A stretch of 64,000 nucleotides of DNA from Pseudalkalibacillus sp052246725. Its GTDB lineage: Bacteria; Bacillota; Bacilli; Bacillales; Fictibacillaceae. The notes under the pieces are model-generated. The model was not told the origin of the DNA. It made no database searches and was given only the letters and a program-made list of their open reading frames with translations. The position numbers and the translations under genes are program-made. Where the stretch lies: NCBI GenBank assembly GCA_052246725.1, contig JBQQCL010000009.1. One strand, given 5' to 3'. Numbering within the stretch: position 1 is the stretch's first letter; every line of letters starts with the position of its first letter. Below are positions 9,394 to 16,510 of the stretch, piece by piece.

Positions 9394-9453
9394 TAAAGAA
9401 AACTTAGCAAAGCCATGTCTTTGGCGTATGTTAGCTTAAGTTAGTCTTTACTT
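9394..9453 (-). repeat. Decayed family-A repeat between dnaN and oriC
   Basis: AAAGAAAACTTAGCAAAGCC, then TCTTTGGCG and TTAGCTTAAGTTAG, follows the reverse-oriented family-A consensus (AAAGGAAACTTGGCAAAGCC ... CTTTGGCGCAGGC ... CTTAGTTG) with several substitutions. The distal hairpin is lost. It looks like an old copy next to the origin. Confidence 0.55.
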
Positions 9454-9540
9454 GGTTCCTAAACGTTCCTCAGCATTTCCTCGTTACTTGCTGAAAAGTT
9501 CTATATCCTAAACTTCCAAAATTGTTACGCGCAAATTAAT

Positions 9541-9729
9541 TAGAATCTATTAAAATCCGGGACATATTATTCTTTAATAATAAATAAAAATATAGCAGTA
9601 ATAATAGTAGGCGCTGTGAGTTTGTGGATAAGTCGAACAATGTCGTTTTTATAAAGGTTGTCCACATGTGGATAGAGTGTTGATAAAAACACATCAAGGA
9701 TTCTAGTTATACACATTCGTTCACAGCTG
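9541..9729 (-). other. oriC: oriC, dnaA-dnaN part: DnaA boxes, DnaA-trios and AT-rich unwinding element
   Basis: Read in the dnaA direction the order is as follows. DnaA boxes occur at 9707-9715 (TTATACACA), 9679-9687, 9666-9674/9659-9667 (overlapping inverted pair) and 9623-9631 (TTATCCACA). These are followed by a weak box AACTCACAG, a GC-rich patch GCGCC (9610-9615), six DnaA-trios TAC-TAT-TAT-TAC-TGC-TAT (9609-9592) and a long AT-rich stretch to about 9560. This is the basal unwinding system described in B. subtilis: box, GC patch, trios that nucleate DnaA on single strand, melting region. It is the most likely site of initial strand opening. Confidence 0.9.
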
Positions 9730-11085
9730 CTAGTTTTTCAACAAGTCTTGAATTTCTTTGATTTTGTTTTGAAAATGCTGATCGGTTGCTAATAATTTAG
9801 AGATTTTCTCATGGGCATGAATCACTGTTGTATGGTCACGTCCACCAAATTCCTCTCCAATTTTCGGTAAAGAAAAATCCGTCATTTCTCTTGAGAGATA
9901 CATCGCAATTTGTCGAGGGAACGCAACGGATTTCGTTCGTTTCTTCGCTTTAAAGTCCTCTAAACGTACATTGAATTGTTCTCCGACCATTTCTTGAATA
10001 TCATGTATCGTCAATGTACGCGGTTTTGACGACGGAATGATATCTTTCAAAGCTTCTGCGGCAAGATCTGCATTCATATCCTGGTTGATGAGAGATGAAT
10101 ACGCAACCACACGAATCAGTGCACCTTCCAGTTCACGAATGTTGGTATCAATCTGATTTGCAATATAAAGCATCACTTCGTTCGGAATATCAAGACCTTC
10201 AGCTTTGGCTTTTTTACGAAGGATGGCAATACGTGTTTCAAGATCTGGCGGCGTGATGTCTGTAATCAAGCCCCATTCAAAACGTGAACGCAACCGATCT
10301 TCAAGTGTCGGGATTTCCTTAGGCGGTCGATCACTTGAGATGACAATTTGTTTGCTTTCTTCATGCAAAGCGTTGAATGTATGGAAAAATTCCTCTTGAG
10401 TCTGTTCTTTTCCGGCCAAGAATTGAATATCATCAATTAATAAAACGTCAACATTCCGGAACTTATTGCGAAAATCGACAGTTTTATTGTCACGGATGGA
10501 GTTGATGAATTCATTCGTAAACTTTTCAGAGGAAAGGTAGACGACTTTCGCACTTGGTTTGTGATCAATGACATAATGCCCGATTGCATGCATCAAGTGG
10601 GTTTTACCAAGACCAACCCCCCCATAGATGAATAAGGGATTATATGCTTTTGCTGGAGCTTCAGCGACAGCAAGTGATGCAGCATGGGCAAATCGGTTAC
10701 CAGAACCGATGACGAATGTATCAAACGTATATTTTGGATTCAACATGCTTTGCGTTAAATTCTCGTCGGCTGCTTCTACTTCAACCTTCGCTTTCTTCTT
10801 CGCAGCCTGGTCAAGATCAAGCTCTTCTTGGGTCTGGTTCTGAGGAATGATGAATTTCACTGCGAGCTTCGTCCCAGTGATTGTATCTAAGGTCTCTGAA
10901 ATTAAATTCGAATATCTGGATTCAAGCCAATCACGGGCGAATTCATTCGGTGCGGTAATGATAAGCGTATCATCCTGTAAGGAATGGGCAGTCGTCGATT
11001 TCAGCCATGTTTCGAAACTAGGCTTACTCAGTTTCGTTTCAATTTCGGCAAGCGCTTTGTTCCATAAATCTGTGATATTTTCCAT
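9730..11085 (-). CDS. dnaA: Chromosomal replication initiator DnaA
   Basis: 451 residues, starting MENITDLWNKALAEIE. Domain I is at the N-terminus. Domain III AAA+ has Walker A GGVGLGKTHLMHA and Walker B VLLIDDIQFLAG. Domain IV carries the DnaA signature GGRDHTTVIHAHEKI that reads DnaA boxes. A frame extends 12 codons upstream, but the ATG at 11085 has AAAAGGAGGG before it and agrees with the family start. DnaA boxes on both sides indicate both origin function and autoregulation. Confidence 0.98.
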   Translation of the reverse strand: MENITDLWNKALAEIETKLSKPSFETWLKSTTAHSLQDDTLIITAPNEFARDWLESRYSNLISETLDTITGTKLAVKFIIPQNQTQEELDLDQAAKKKAKVEVEAADENLTQSMLNPKYTFDTFVIGSGNRFAHAASLAVAEAPAKAYNPLFIYGGVGLGKTHLMHAIGHYVIDHKPSAKVVYLSSEKFTNEFINSIRDNKTVDFRNKFRNVDVLLIDDIQFLAGKEQTQEEFFHTFNALHEESKQIVISSDRPPKEIPTLEDRLRSRFEWGLITDITPPDLETRIAILRKKAKAEGLDIPNEVMLYIANQIDTNIRELEGALIRVVAYSSLINQDMNADLAAEALKDIIPSSKPRTLTIHDIQEMVGEQFNVRLEDFKAKKRTKSVAFPRQIAMYLSREMTDFSLPKIGEEFGGRDHTTVIHAHEKISKLLATDQHFQNKIKEIQDLLKN

Positions 11086-11179
11086 CCTAACCCTCCTTTT
11101 TGTCGAAATTTTAAGTATCAAATGAAGAGGTTGACCTTGAAAAAAGTCACCCCATTGTGTCGAGTCTGTTCACAGCAAA

Positions 11180-11497
11180 TGTGAATAACATTTAATATAG
11201 TAGAAACAGGGGATATGTTCTATATACACAAATTTGTGGACAAGCTTATACACATAGGTGCATGAATGTCCACATTTTTATCCACAGCGTGTGGATAAAC
11301 TGTTTATTCGAGGAAGTTTTGAACGAGTTAAAACACAATAATCATATCAAAAGGATTCAGTTGTTGCAATGAGTTTTTTATGGTTATCCACAATTACAAC
11401 ACCTTGTGGAATATAGTTGTCCACAGCACTAGATTTTGTGTGTAATTTGTCGATAATGGATGTGGATATTGAAAAATGTGTCGAAAAATTATCCACA
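11180..11497. other. oriC: oriC, dnaA-upstream part: DnaA-box array
   Basis: At least five exact TTATNCACA boxes occur in either orientation beyond the promoter-proximal one: 11180-11188 (TTATTCACA, reverse), 11246-11254 (TTATACACA), 11278-11286 and 11290-11298 (TTATCCACA, inverted pair 3 bp apart), 11384-11392 and 11489-11497 (both TTATCCACA). One-mismatch boxes lie at 11235-11243, 11417-11425 and 11461-11469. This corresponds to the incA/incB regions upstream of dnaA in B. subtilis and makes the origin bipartite. Confidence 0.9.
11194..11222 (-). promoter_or_regulatory. Probable dnaA promoter
   Basis: Minus strand: -35 TAGAAC (11222-11217), 17 bp, -10 TATATT (11199-11194), about 110 bp before the dnaA start. 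The -35 is weak. A TTATTCACA box lies just downstream and two boxes just upstream, consistent with DnaA autorepression. Confidence 0.5.
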
Positions 11498-11570
11498 ACG
11501 TTTTCCAGAGTGATTTTTTTGGAGAATTATCAGTGGATGTGGAAATTTCGTGTTAGTAAGTTTTCTATTA

Positions 11571-11690
11571 ACTGTTTTCGCAAACTTTGTTGCTCTTGAA
11601 AGTCGTTGATCGCTTTCCGCGGGGCGTGCGGTGAGCCCACTCGTCGCCTTGCGGATTGCCCGTGGAAAGCGAGTATATTTCCGGCGTCTA
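11571..11690 (+). mobile_element. Truncated family-B MITE remnant in the origin region (B5)
   Basis: ACTGTTTTCGCAAACTTTGT followed by TGCTCTTGAAAGTCGTTGAT and CGCTTTCCGCGGGGCGTGCG matches the left end of the family-B element. It then skips inward to a GCGTCTACAA-like segment, and the right half and right terminal repeat are missing. The remaining piece folds (CGCTTTCC...GGAAAGCG). It lies between the DnaA-box array and the rpmH promoter. Confidence 0.75.
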
Positions 11691-11819
11691 CAAAAACAAT
11701 AATAAAAACGATCAGAGCAAAAATTGTAGAAAGTAAGAAGGGGAAGAAAATCTTCATAATCAAGACTTGGATCGCAGAGGTATTTAATTTTCATAATAAT
11801 AGAAAGATTGCTCCTGAAC

Positions 11820-11848
11820 TTGACAGAAAGGTGAGATGTTCTTATAAT
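11820..11848 (+). promoter_or_regulatory. rpmH promoter (sigma-A, consensus)
   Basis: -35 TTGACA at 11820-11825, 17 bp, -10 TATAAT at 11843-11848. Both hexamers are perfect consensus, 49 bp before the rpmH ATG, as expected for a strongly expressed ribosomal protein gene. Confidence 0.92.
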
Positions 11849-11896
11849 TACTAGGACTGTCTAAATGTACTTGAAATCCTCGAGGAGGTGTAATAA

Positions 11897-12031
11897 ATGA
11901 AACCTACATTTCAACCAAATAATCGTAAGCGTAAGAAAGTACACGGATTCCGTGCGCGAATGAGCACGAAAAATGGACGTAAAGTTCTAGCTCGTCGTCG
12001 TCAAAAAGGAAGAAAAGTATTATCAGCGTAG
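11897..12031 (+). CDS. rpmH: Ribosomal protein bL34
   Basis: 44 residues, MKPTFQPNNRKRKKVHGFRA ... NGRKVLARRRQKGRKVLSA, the highly basic bL34 that sits in the 50S core. The ribosome site GAGGAGGTG is 7-8 bases upstream. It is the first gene rightward of oriC and usually shares a transcript with rnpA. Here a terminator-like hairpin and a family-A repeat separate the two. Confidence 0.97.
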   Translation: MKPTFQPNNRKRKKVHGFRARMSTKNGRKVLARRRQKGRKVLSA

Positions 12032-12032
12032 G

Positions 12033-12058
12033 CCACTGAATAAACAGTGGTCTTTTTT
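12033..12058 (+). terminator. Terminator or attenuator after rpmH
   Basis: CCACTG-AATAAA-CAGTGG followed by TCTTTTTT directly after the rpmH stop. It may set the ratio of bL34 mRNA to downstream rnpA mRNA. Confidence 0.8.
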
Positions 12059-12202
12059 CACATGGATTTATTATTTGGCTTTGTTCGTTTTTTAATGTTG
12101 TTTTTAACAAATGAAATTCGTAATACTCCTGCGGATCGCCCGCTGAAATGGAGTGAATTTCAACAAAAATCAACAGTGAAAAATAACAGAGCCTATTATT
12201 CC

Positions 12203-12295
12203 ACTTAAAGAAAGTATAGAATACTTTCTCCAGTATAAGTGCAACTAATGGCTCAGCCTACGCCAAGGGCTTGGCAAAGCCCAAGTTTTCTTTAA
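12203..12295 (+). repeat. Family-A dispersed repeat, copy A2
   Basis: ACTTAAAGAAAGTATAGAAT ... CTTGGCAAAGCCCAAGTTTTCTTTA, about 92 bp, including the AAAGTAT/ATACTTT arm. It fills most of the space between rpmH and rnpA and ends about 30 bp before the rnpA start. Any rnpA promoter would have to lie in or just upstream of it. Confidence 0.88.
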
Positions 12296-12326
12296 AAATG
12301 AAGAAGTAGTGTCGGAGTGAATCCGG

Positions 12327-12677
12327 ATGAAGAAAAAATATCGGATAAAAAAAAATGAAGAGTTCCAGGCGGTATTCCGTAAAGGAGAATCATTCGCAAA
12401 TCGCCAGTTTGTGATATATTACTTAAGAAAGCCTGATCAGGATTATTTCCGATTAGGTTTATCCGTAAGTAAAAAAATCGGAAACGCTGTCACTCGAAAT
12501 CGTATCAAACGTCTCGTTCGTGAAGCTTTTCACGAGTTGGAAGAGAATATCAAGGACTCATATGATTATGTGATTATCGCAAGAAAACCTACTTCCTCAA
12601 TGGATTTTCATGAGGTTAAGAGCAGTTTGATCCATGTGATGAAACGTTCTAAACTAATGAGGGGACCTAGAGGATGA
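12327..12677 (+). CDS. rnpA: Ribonuclease P protein component
   Basis: 116 residues. It is the basic cofactor that helps the RNase P RNA bind pre-tRNA leaders and mature tRNA 5' ends. The conserved RNR motif is in GNAVTRNRIKRLVREAFHE, and the N-terminus KKKYRIKKNEEFQAVFRKG is typical. The stop is 4 bp from yidD. Confidence 0.97.
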   Translation: MKKKYRIKKNEEFQAVFRKGESFANRQFVIYYLRKPDQDYFRLGLSVSKKIGNAVTRNRIKRLVREAFHELEENIKDSYDYVIIARKPTSSMDFHEVKSSLIHVMKRSKLMRGPRG

Positions 12678-12681
12678 TGGT

Positions 12682-12915
12682 ATGAAATATATATTGATTG
12701 CATTGATTCAATTTTATCGGAAATGCATTTCACCATTTACTCCGCCTTCATGTCGATTCTACCCGACTTGTTCATCATATGGATTGGAAGCAGTCCAAAA
12801 ACATGGTGCACTGGTAGGGGGATGGTTGGCCGTGAAGCGGATTTTGAAATGTCATCCGTTCCATCCAGGAGGATTTGATCCTGTACCTGAAAAGGAAAAG
12901 AAGGAACAGGGATAA
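12682..12915 (+). CDS. yidD: YidD membrane protein insertion factor
   Basis: 77 residues with the family core CRFYPTCSSYGLEAVQKHGA and the ILKCHPFHPGGFDPVP motif. YidD is a small amphipathic membrane-associated protein that assists YidC-mediated insertion. It sits between rnpA and yidC, the usual place in bacteria that retain it in the rpmH cluster. Confidence 0.95.
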   Translation: MKYILIALIQFYRKCISPFTPPSCRFYPTCSSYGLEAVQKHGALVGGWLAVKRILKCHPFHPGGFDPVPEKEKKEQG

Positions 12916-12956
12916 CCTTTTTGAAGAAAGGTATCGTTGTAAGGAGGATTTAGCAA

Positions 12957-13733
12957 GTGAGAAAGAGAATAGGCTTATTAATTCCAGCCGTTTTGATGGT
13001 AATGTTCCTAGCAGGTTGTTCCCTTGATCAACCTATCACCAGTGAAAGTGATAGTTTTTGGGATAAGTATTTCGTTTATCCATTATCATGGCTGATCATA
13101 GAGGTTGCTGAGTTTTTCAATGGTAATTATGGACTTGGGATCGTTATAGTCACTATTTTGATCCGTACAGTACTTTTACCGCTGATGATCAAACAGACAA
13201 AAAGCTCGATCTCAATGCAAAGGATCCAACCGGACATCAAGGCATTGCGTGAAAAATACAGCTCGAAAGACCAGAAGACTCAACAGAAGTTACAACAAGA
13301 AACGATGCAGCTATTCCAGAAACATGGCGTCAATCCATTGGCTGGTTGTATGCCATTGATCATACAAATGCCGATTTTATTAGGCTTTTACCATGCGATC
13401 ATGCGGACAGAAGAGATTGCGAATCATAATTTCCTTTGGTTCGACCTTGGAAATCCTGATCCAATCTATTTGTTACCGTTGATTGCAGGATTAACAACAT
13501 ACTTACAGCAACGGATCATGATGGGTGGAACAGACAGCATGGAAGCGAACCCGCAGATGAAAATGCTTCTGTACATCATGCCGATCATGATCGTCGTATT
13601 TGCGATTACATTTCCAGCTGCACTTTCCCTATATTGGGTAGTCGGTAACATATTCATGATTGCACAAACCTATTTTATTACACTTCCAATGAAAAATAAG
13701 GAAAGTAATGCTACGGGGGGCGCGAAAAAGTGA
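12957..13733 (+). CDS. yidC: Membrane protein insertase YidC / SpoIIIJ
   Basis: 258 residues with a GTG start behind AAGGAGG. A lipoprotein signal peptide ends in the lipobox LAGC (Cys about residue 21), as in Bacillus SpoIIIJ. Five membrane segments of the Oxa1/YidC fold follow, including IVTILIRTVLLPLMIKQTKS with the groove arginine. It inserts membrane proteins with or without SecYEG; in B. subtilis SpoIIIJ is also needed for forespore sigma-G activity. It overlaps jag by 4 bases (GTGA), suggesting translational coupling. Confidence 0.96.
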   Translation: MRKRIGLLIPAVLMVMFLAGCSLDQPITSESDSFWDKYFVYPLSWLIIEVAEFFNGNYGLGIVIVTILIRTVLLPLMIKQTKSSISMQRIQPDIKALREKYSSKDQKTQQKLQQETMQLFQKHGVNPLAGCMPLIIQMPILLGFYHAIMRTEEIANHNFLWFDLGNPDPIYLLPLIAGLTTYLQQRIMMGGTDSMEANPQMKMLLYIMPIMIVVFAITFPAALSLYWVVGNIFMIAQTYFITLPMKNKESNATGGAKK

Positions 13734-14350
13734 AGCAAGTGACGATTACGAGCAAGTCAGTAGAAGAAGCAGTAGAAGAGGCACTAGCCCAGCTACAGAC
13801 ATCTAAAGATAAAGTGGAAATTGAAATCATCGAAGAATCCAAGAAAGGGTTTCTTGGGTTAGGTTCTAAACCGGCAACAGTAAAAGTGACAGTCAAGGCA
13901 GATCCATTGGATGATGCCATTCAATTCCTGAAGAAGGTAGCATCTAAAATGGGTGTTGAAGTTACTGTCACGGTAAAAGAAGATGAAGATGGTACGATCC
14001 TCGAAATGGAGAGTGAGAAGATCGCGATCCTGATTGGAAAGCGCGGTCAGACTTTGAATGCGTTGCAGTATCTCACCAACTTGGTGGCGAATAAATCTTC
14101 AGATGAATTCAAACGTATTATCTTAGATGCGGAGAACTACAGGGAGAGAAGGAAAGAAACTCTCGAAAAACTTGCTCATCGTTTAGCTTCAAAAGCGCTA
14201 AAAATCAATAAAAAGGTATCCCTTGAACCGATGCCTTCCATGGAACGAAAAGTCATTCATATGACATTGAAATCAAACAACAAAGTACAGACTTCTTCGG
14301 AAGGCAGCGATCCGCATCGAAGGGTAATCATCAGTCCGACATTCGAATAA
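13730..14350 (+). CDS. khpB: RNA-binding protein Jag/KhpB
   Basis: 206 residues. The N-terminal Jag domain (KSVEEAVEEALAQLQ ... IEIIEESKKGFLGLGSKPA) is followed by a KH domain (GKRGQTLNALQYLTN) and an R3H domain ending DPHRRVIISPTFE. KhpB partners KhpA in RNA binding affecting cell length and division in Firmicutes. The GTG start overlaps the yidC stop, and the gene ends the rnpA-yidD-yidC-jag unit at a terminator. Confidence 0.94.
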   Translation: MKQVTITSKSVEEAVEEALAQLQTSKDKVEIEIIEESKKGFLGLGSKPATVKVTVKADPLDDAIQFLKKVASKMGVEVTVTVKEDEDGTILEMESEKIAILIGKRGQTLNALQYLTNLVANKSSDEFKRIILDAENYRERRKETLEKLAHRLASKALKINKKVSLEPMPSMERKVIHMTLKSNNKVQTSSEGSDPHRRVIISPTFE

Positions 14351-14366
14351 TAGAGTGTTTTTATGA

Positions 14367-14407
14367 AGTGTCCAGCTTCTCGAAAAGAGAGCCGGGCACT
14401 TTTTTTA
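14367..14407 (+). terminator. Terminator after jag
   Basis: AGTGTCC ... GGGCACT outer stem with an inner TCTC/GAGA stem, followed by TTTTTTT, 16 bp after the jag stop. Confidence 0.85.
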
Positions 14408-14488
14408 GTTCAACCACAGTACATTCGTTGTGGTAATCAGAGGAAGGTTTTTGTGTTTTTGTAGACTTTTTCTTCCTTCAAAAGATAA

Positions 14489-14864
14489 GGCTATTTTCGC
14501 AAACTTTGTTGCTTTTGAAAGTCGTTGATTTCCGCTCCAGGATGTTCGCTTTCCGCGGGGCGTGCGGTGAGCCCACTCGTCGCCTTGCTACCTCAGGAGT
14601 CTCCTTTTCAAGGAAGCATTTGTGCTCCTGCGTCTACAAGAAAGTCCTGTCGAAGCGAGCTTCCTCGTCGCATGCCTTGCGAGGAGATTATTCAGGTAGT
14701 AGGCACGCTGATCCCGCAGGCAAGGAAAGCTTCGGCAGCGTTACATCGCACGAAGAAAATGCGATTTTCATTTTCGAGGAGTCTCGCACCTTGCTCTCCA
14801 ATCAACTTGCACAAGGTGAATTTTTAAAAATGACTCAAAAGCAACAATCTTTTAGAAAAGAGCC
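14489..14864 (+). mobile_element. Family-B MITE, complete copy B1 with 8-bp target duplication
   Basis: 376 bp. The left end is GGCTATTTTCGCAAACTTTG; the right end, read inward on the other strand, is GGCTCTTTTCTAAAAGATTG. Both continue with TTGCTTTTGA. The element is flanked on both sides by AAAGATAA (14481-14488 and 14865-14872), a perfect 8-bp target-site duplication. It encodes no conserved protein. Open frames inside (up to 131 codons) differ between copies and break with small indels. The interior contains a CCTCGTCGCA/TGCGAGGAG hairpin and a CGAAGAAAATG/CATTTTCG hairpin. It was probably moved in trans by an IS transposase not present here. Confidence 0.9.
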
Positions 14865-14912
14865 AAAGATAAAGATTGATTCTTGTCTGAGAAAGAACTA
14901 AACTAGTTAGTT

Positions 14913-14969
14913 GTGGATAATTCAAAAAAACACCCAAGAATTCTGTTTGAATTTATCCACTGTGGATAA
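14913..14969 (+). promoter_or_regulatory. DnaA-box cluster upstream of mnmE
   Basis: TGTGGATAA at 14913-14921 and an overlapping inverted pair at 14953-14961 (TTATCCACT) and 14961-14969 (TGTGGATAA). It lies outside oriC, between the MITE and mnmE. From memory, a DnaA-binding cluster in the jag-thdF(mnmE) interval is known in B. subtilis, where such clusters titrate DnaA. Confidence 0.75.
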
Positions 14970-15106
14970 ATACTGATAAGAGTTGTTTTAAAATACAGGA
15001 CTGAATGTGCATAACATATCGAGAATTTATAGATAAGCGAAAGTATGCTATTCTATTGAGTTAGGAAGCATGATTCGGGAAACGATAAAGAAAAGAGGTG
15101 GAATCC

Positions 15107-16483
15107 ATGGAAGGAGATACGATAACCGCGATATCGACACCGATGGGGGAGGCGGCAATCGCGATTGTCCGTTTGAGCGGAGAGCAAGCACTTGATATTG
15201 CAGATAAAATGTATCGGGGGAAACAGGCGTTGAAAGAGGTAGAAAGCCATACGATCCATTATGGTTACATCGTTGACCCTGATACAAGTGAAAAAGCTGA
15301 AGAAGTAATGGTGACGGTTATGAAGGGGCCGAAAACGTTCACTCGTGAAGACGTGGTCGAAATCAACTGTCATGGGGGGCTCGTCTCTGTCAATCGGGTG
15401 TTGGAAATTGCTTTGAACAGCGGAGCCCGTTTAGCTGAACCAGGTGAATTTACCAAGCGCGCTTTTTTGAACGGAAGAATCGATCTTTCGCAAGCAGAAG
15501 CGGTCATGGATTTGATACGGGCAAAAACAGACAGAGCTATGAATGTCGCGCTCAACCAGATGGAGGGACGGCTATCAAAGCTTATCCAGAAGCTTCGACA
15601 AACATTGCTGGAAACCGTCGCGCATGTCGAAGTGAACATAGATTATCCAGAGTATGATGCTGAAGAAATGACCCACCAGCTGCTGACCGAAAAATTAGGA
15701 TATGTAAAAAGGGAAATCGAGTCGTTGCTACAAACAGCAGAGCAAGGGAAAATCCTGAGGGAAGGTCTATCAACAGTCATCATCGGAAGACCAAATGTCG
15801 GGAAATCTTCGTTGTTGAACAGTCTTGTCCATGAAAACAAAGCAATCGTGACAGATATTCCAGGTACGACAAGGGATGTCATTGAAGAATATGTGAATGT
15901 AAGAGGGGTCCCTTTACGGCTTGTGGATACCGCAGGGATTCGGGAAACGGAAGACATTGTAGAACGGATCGGGGTAGAACGTTCTCGCCAAGTTTTGAAA
16001 GAGGCTGACCTGATCTTATTGCTGCTGAATCATGGTGAATCCTTAACTGAAGAGGACAAGAAGTTGTTTGAAGCTGTTAAGGGAATGGACGTCATAGTCA
16101 TCGTTAATAAAACCGATTTGAACCAAGAAATCGACATGGAAGAGGTACGGGAATTAGCAAAAGATCATCCTGTCGTCTCTACCTCCATAAAAGAAGAAGA
16201 AGGAATCGATAAGCTCGAAGAATCGATAAAAGAACTCTTTTTTACTGGACATGTCGAGGCAGGAGATATGACGTATGTTTCTAATTCACGTCATATCTCA
16301 CTATTGAAACAGGCGAAACGCTCTCTAGAGGATGCTTTTGCAGGGATCGAAGCCGGACTTCCAGTAGATATGGTGCAAATCGATATTACAAGAACATGGG
16401 AAATATTAGGAGAGATTATTGGGGATTCTGTATCAGAAAGCTTGATTGATCAGTTGTTCTCTCAATTTTGTCTCGGGAAATAA
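15107..16483 (+). CDS. mnmE: tRNA modification GTPase MnmE
   Basis: 458 residues. With MnmG it installs (carboxymethyl)aminomethyl groups on U34 of tRNAs reading NNA/NNG codons. The N-terminal tetrahydrofolate-binding domain begins DTITAISTPMGEAAIAIVRLS. The inserted G domain has GRPNVGKSSLLN, DTAGI and NKTD, and the C-terminal FCLGK carries the conserved catalytic-site cysteine. I use the ATG at 15107 (AGAGGTGG 7 bases upstream) rather than a GTG three codons earlier. Confidence 0.97.
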   Translation: MEGDTITAISTPMGEAAIAIVRLSGEQALDIADKMYRGKQALKEVESHTIHYGYIVDPDTSEKAEEVMVTVMKGPKTFTREDVVEINCHGGLVSVNRVLEIALNSGARLAEPGEFTKRAFLNGRIDLSQAEAVMDLIRAKTDRAMNVALNQMEGRLSKLIQKLRQTLLETVAHVEVNIDYPEYDAEEMTHQLLTEKLGYVKREIESLLQTAEQGKILREGLSTVIIGRPNVGKSSLLNSLVHENKAIVTDIPGTTRDVIEEYVNVRGVPLRLVDTAGIRETEDIVERIGVERSRQVLKEADLILLLLNHGESLTEEDKKLFEAVKGMDVIVIVNKTDLNQEIDMEEVRELAKDHPVVSTSIKEEEGIDKLEESIKELFFTGHVEAGDMTYVSNSRHISLLKQAKRSLEDAFAGIEAGLPVDMVQIDITRTWEILGEIIGDSVSESLIDQLFSQFCLGK

Positions 16484-16510
16484 TTTTAGGAACAATAGGA
16501 GGTTCCAACT

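Noticed and set aside
11489..11854. Open frames between oriC and rpmH
   Set aside because: They span DnaA boxes, the MITE fragment and the rpmH promoter. No ribosome site, no recognisable protein.
14506..14901. Open frames up to 131 codons inside family-B elements (also at 20219, 27128, 57910)
   Set aside because: The frames are shifted or interrupted between copies by small indels, and no frame shows consistent conservation. They follow from the GC-rich non-coding MITE interior.
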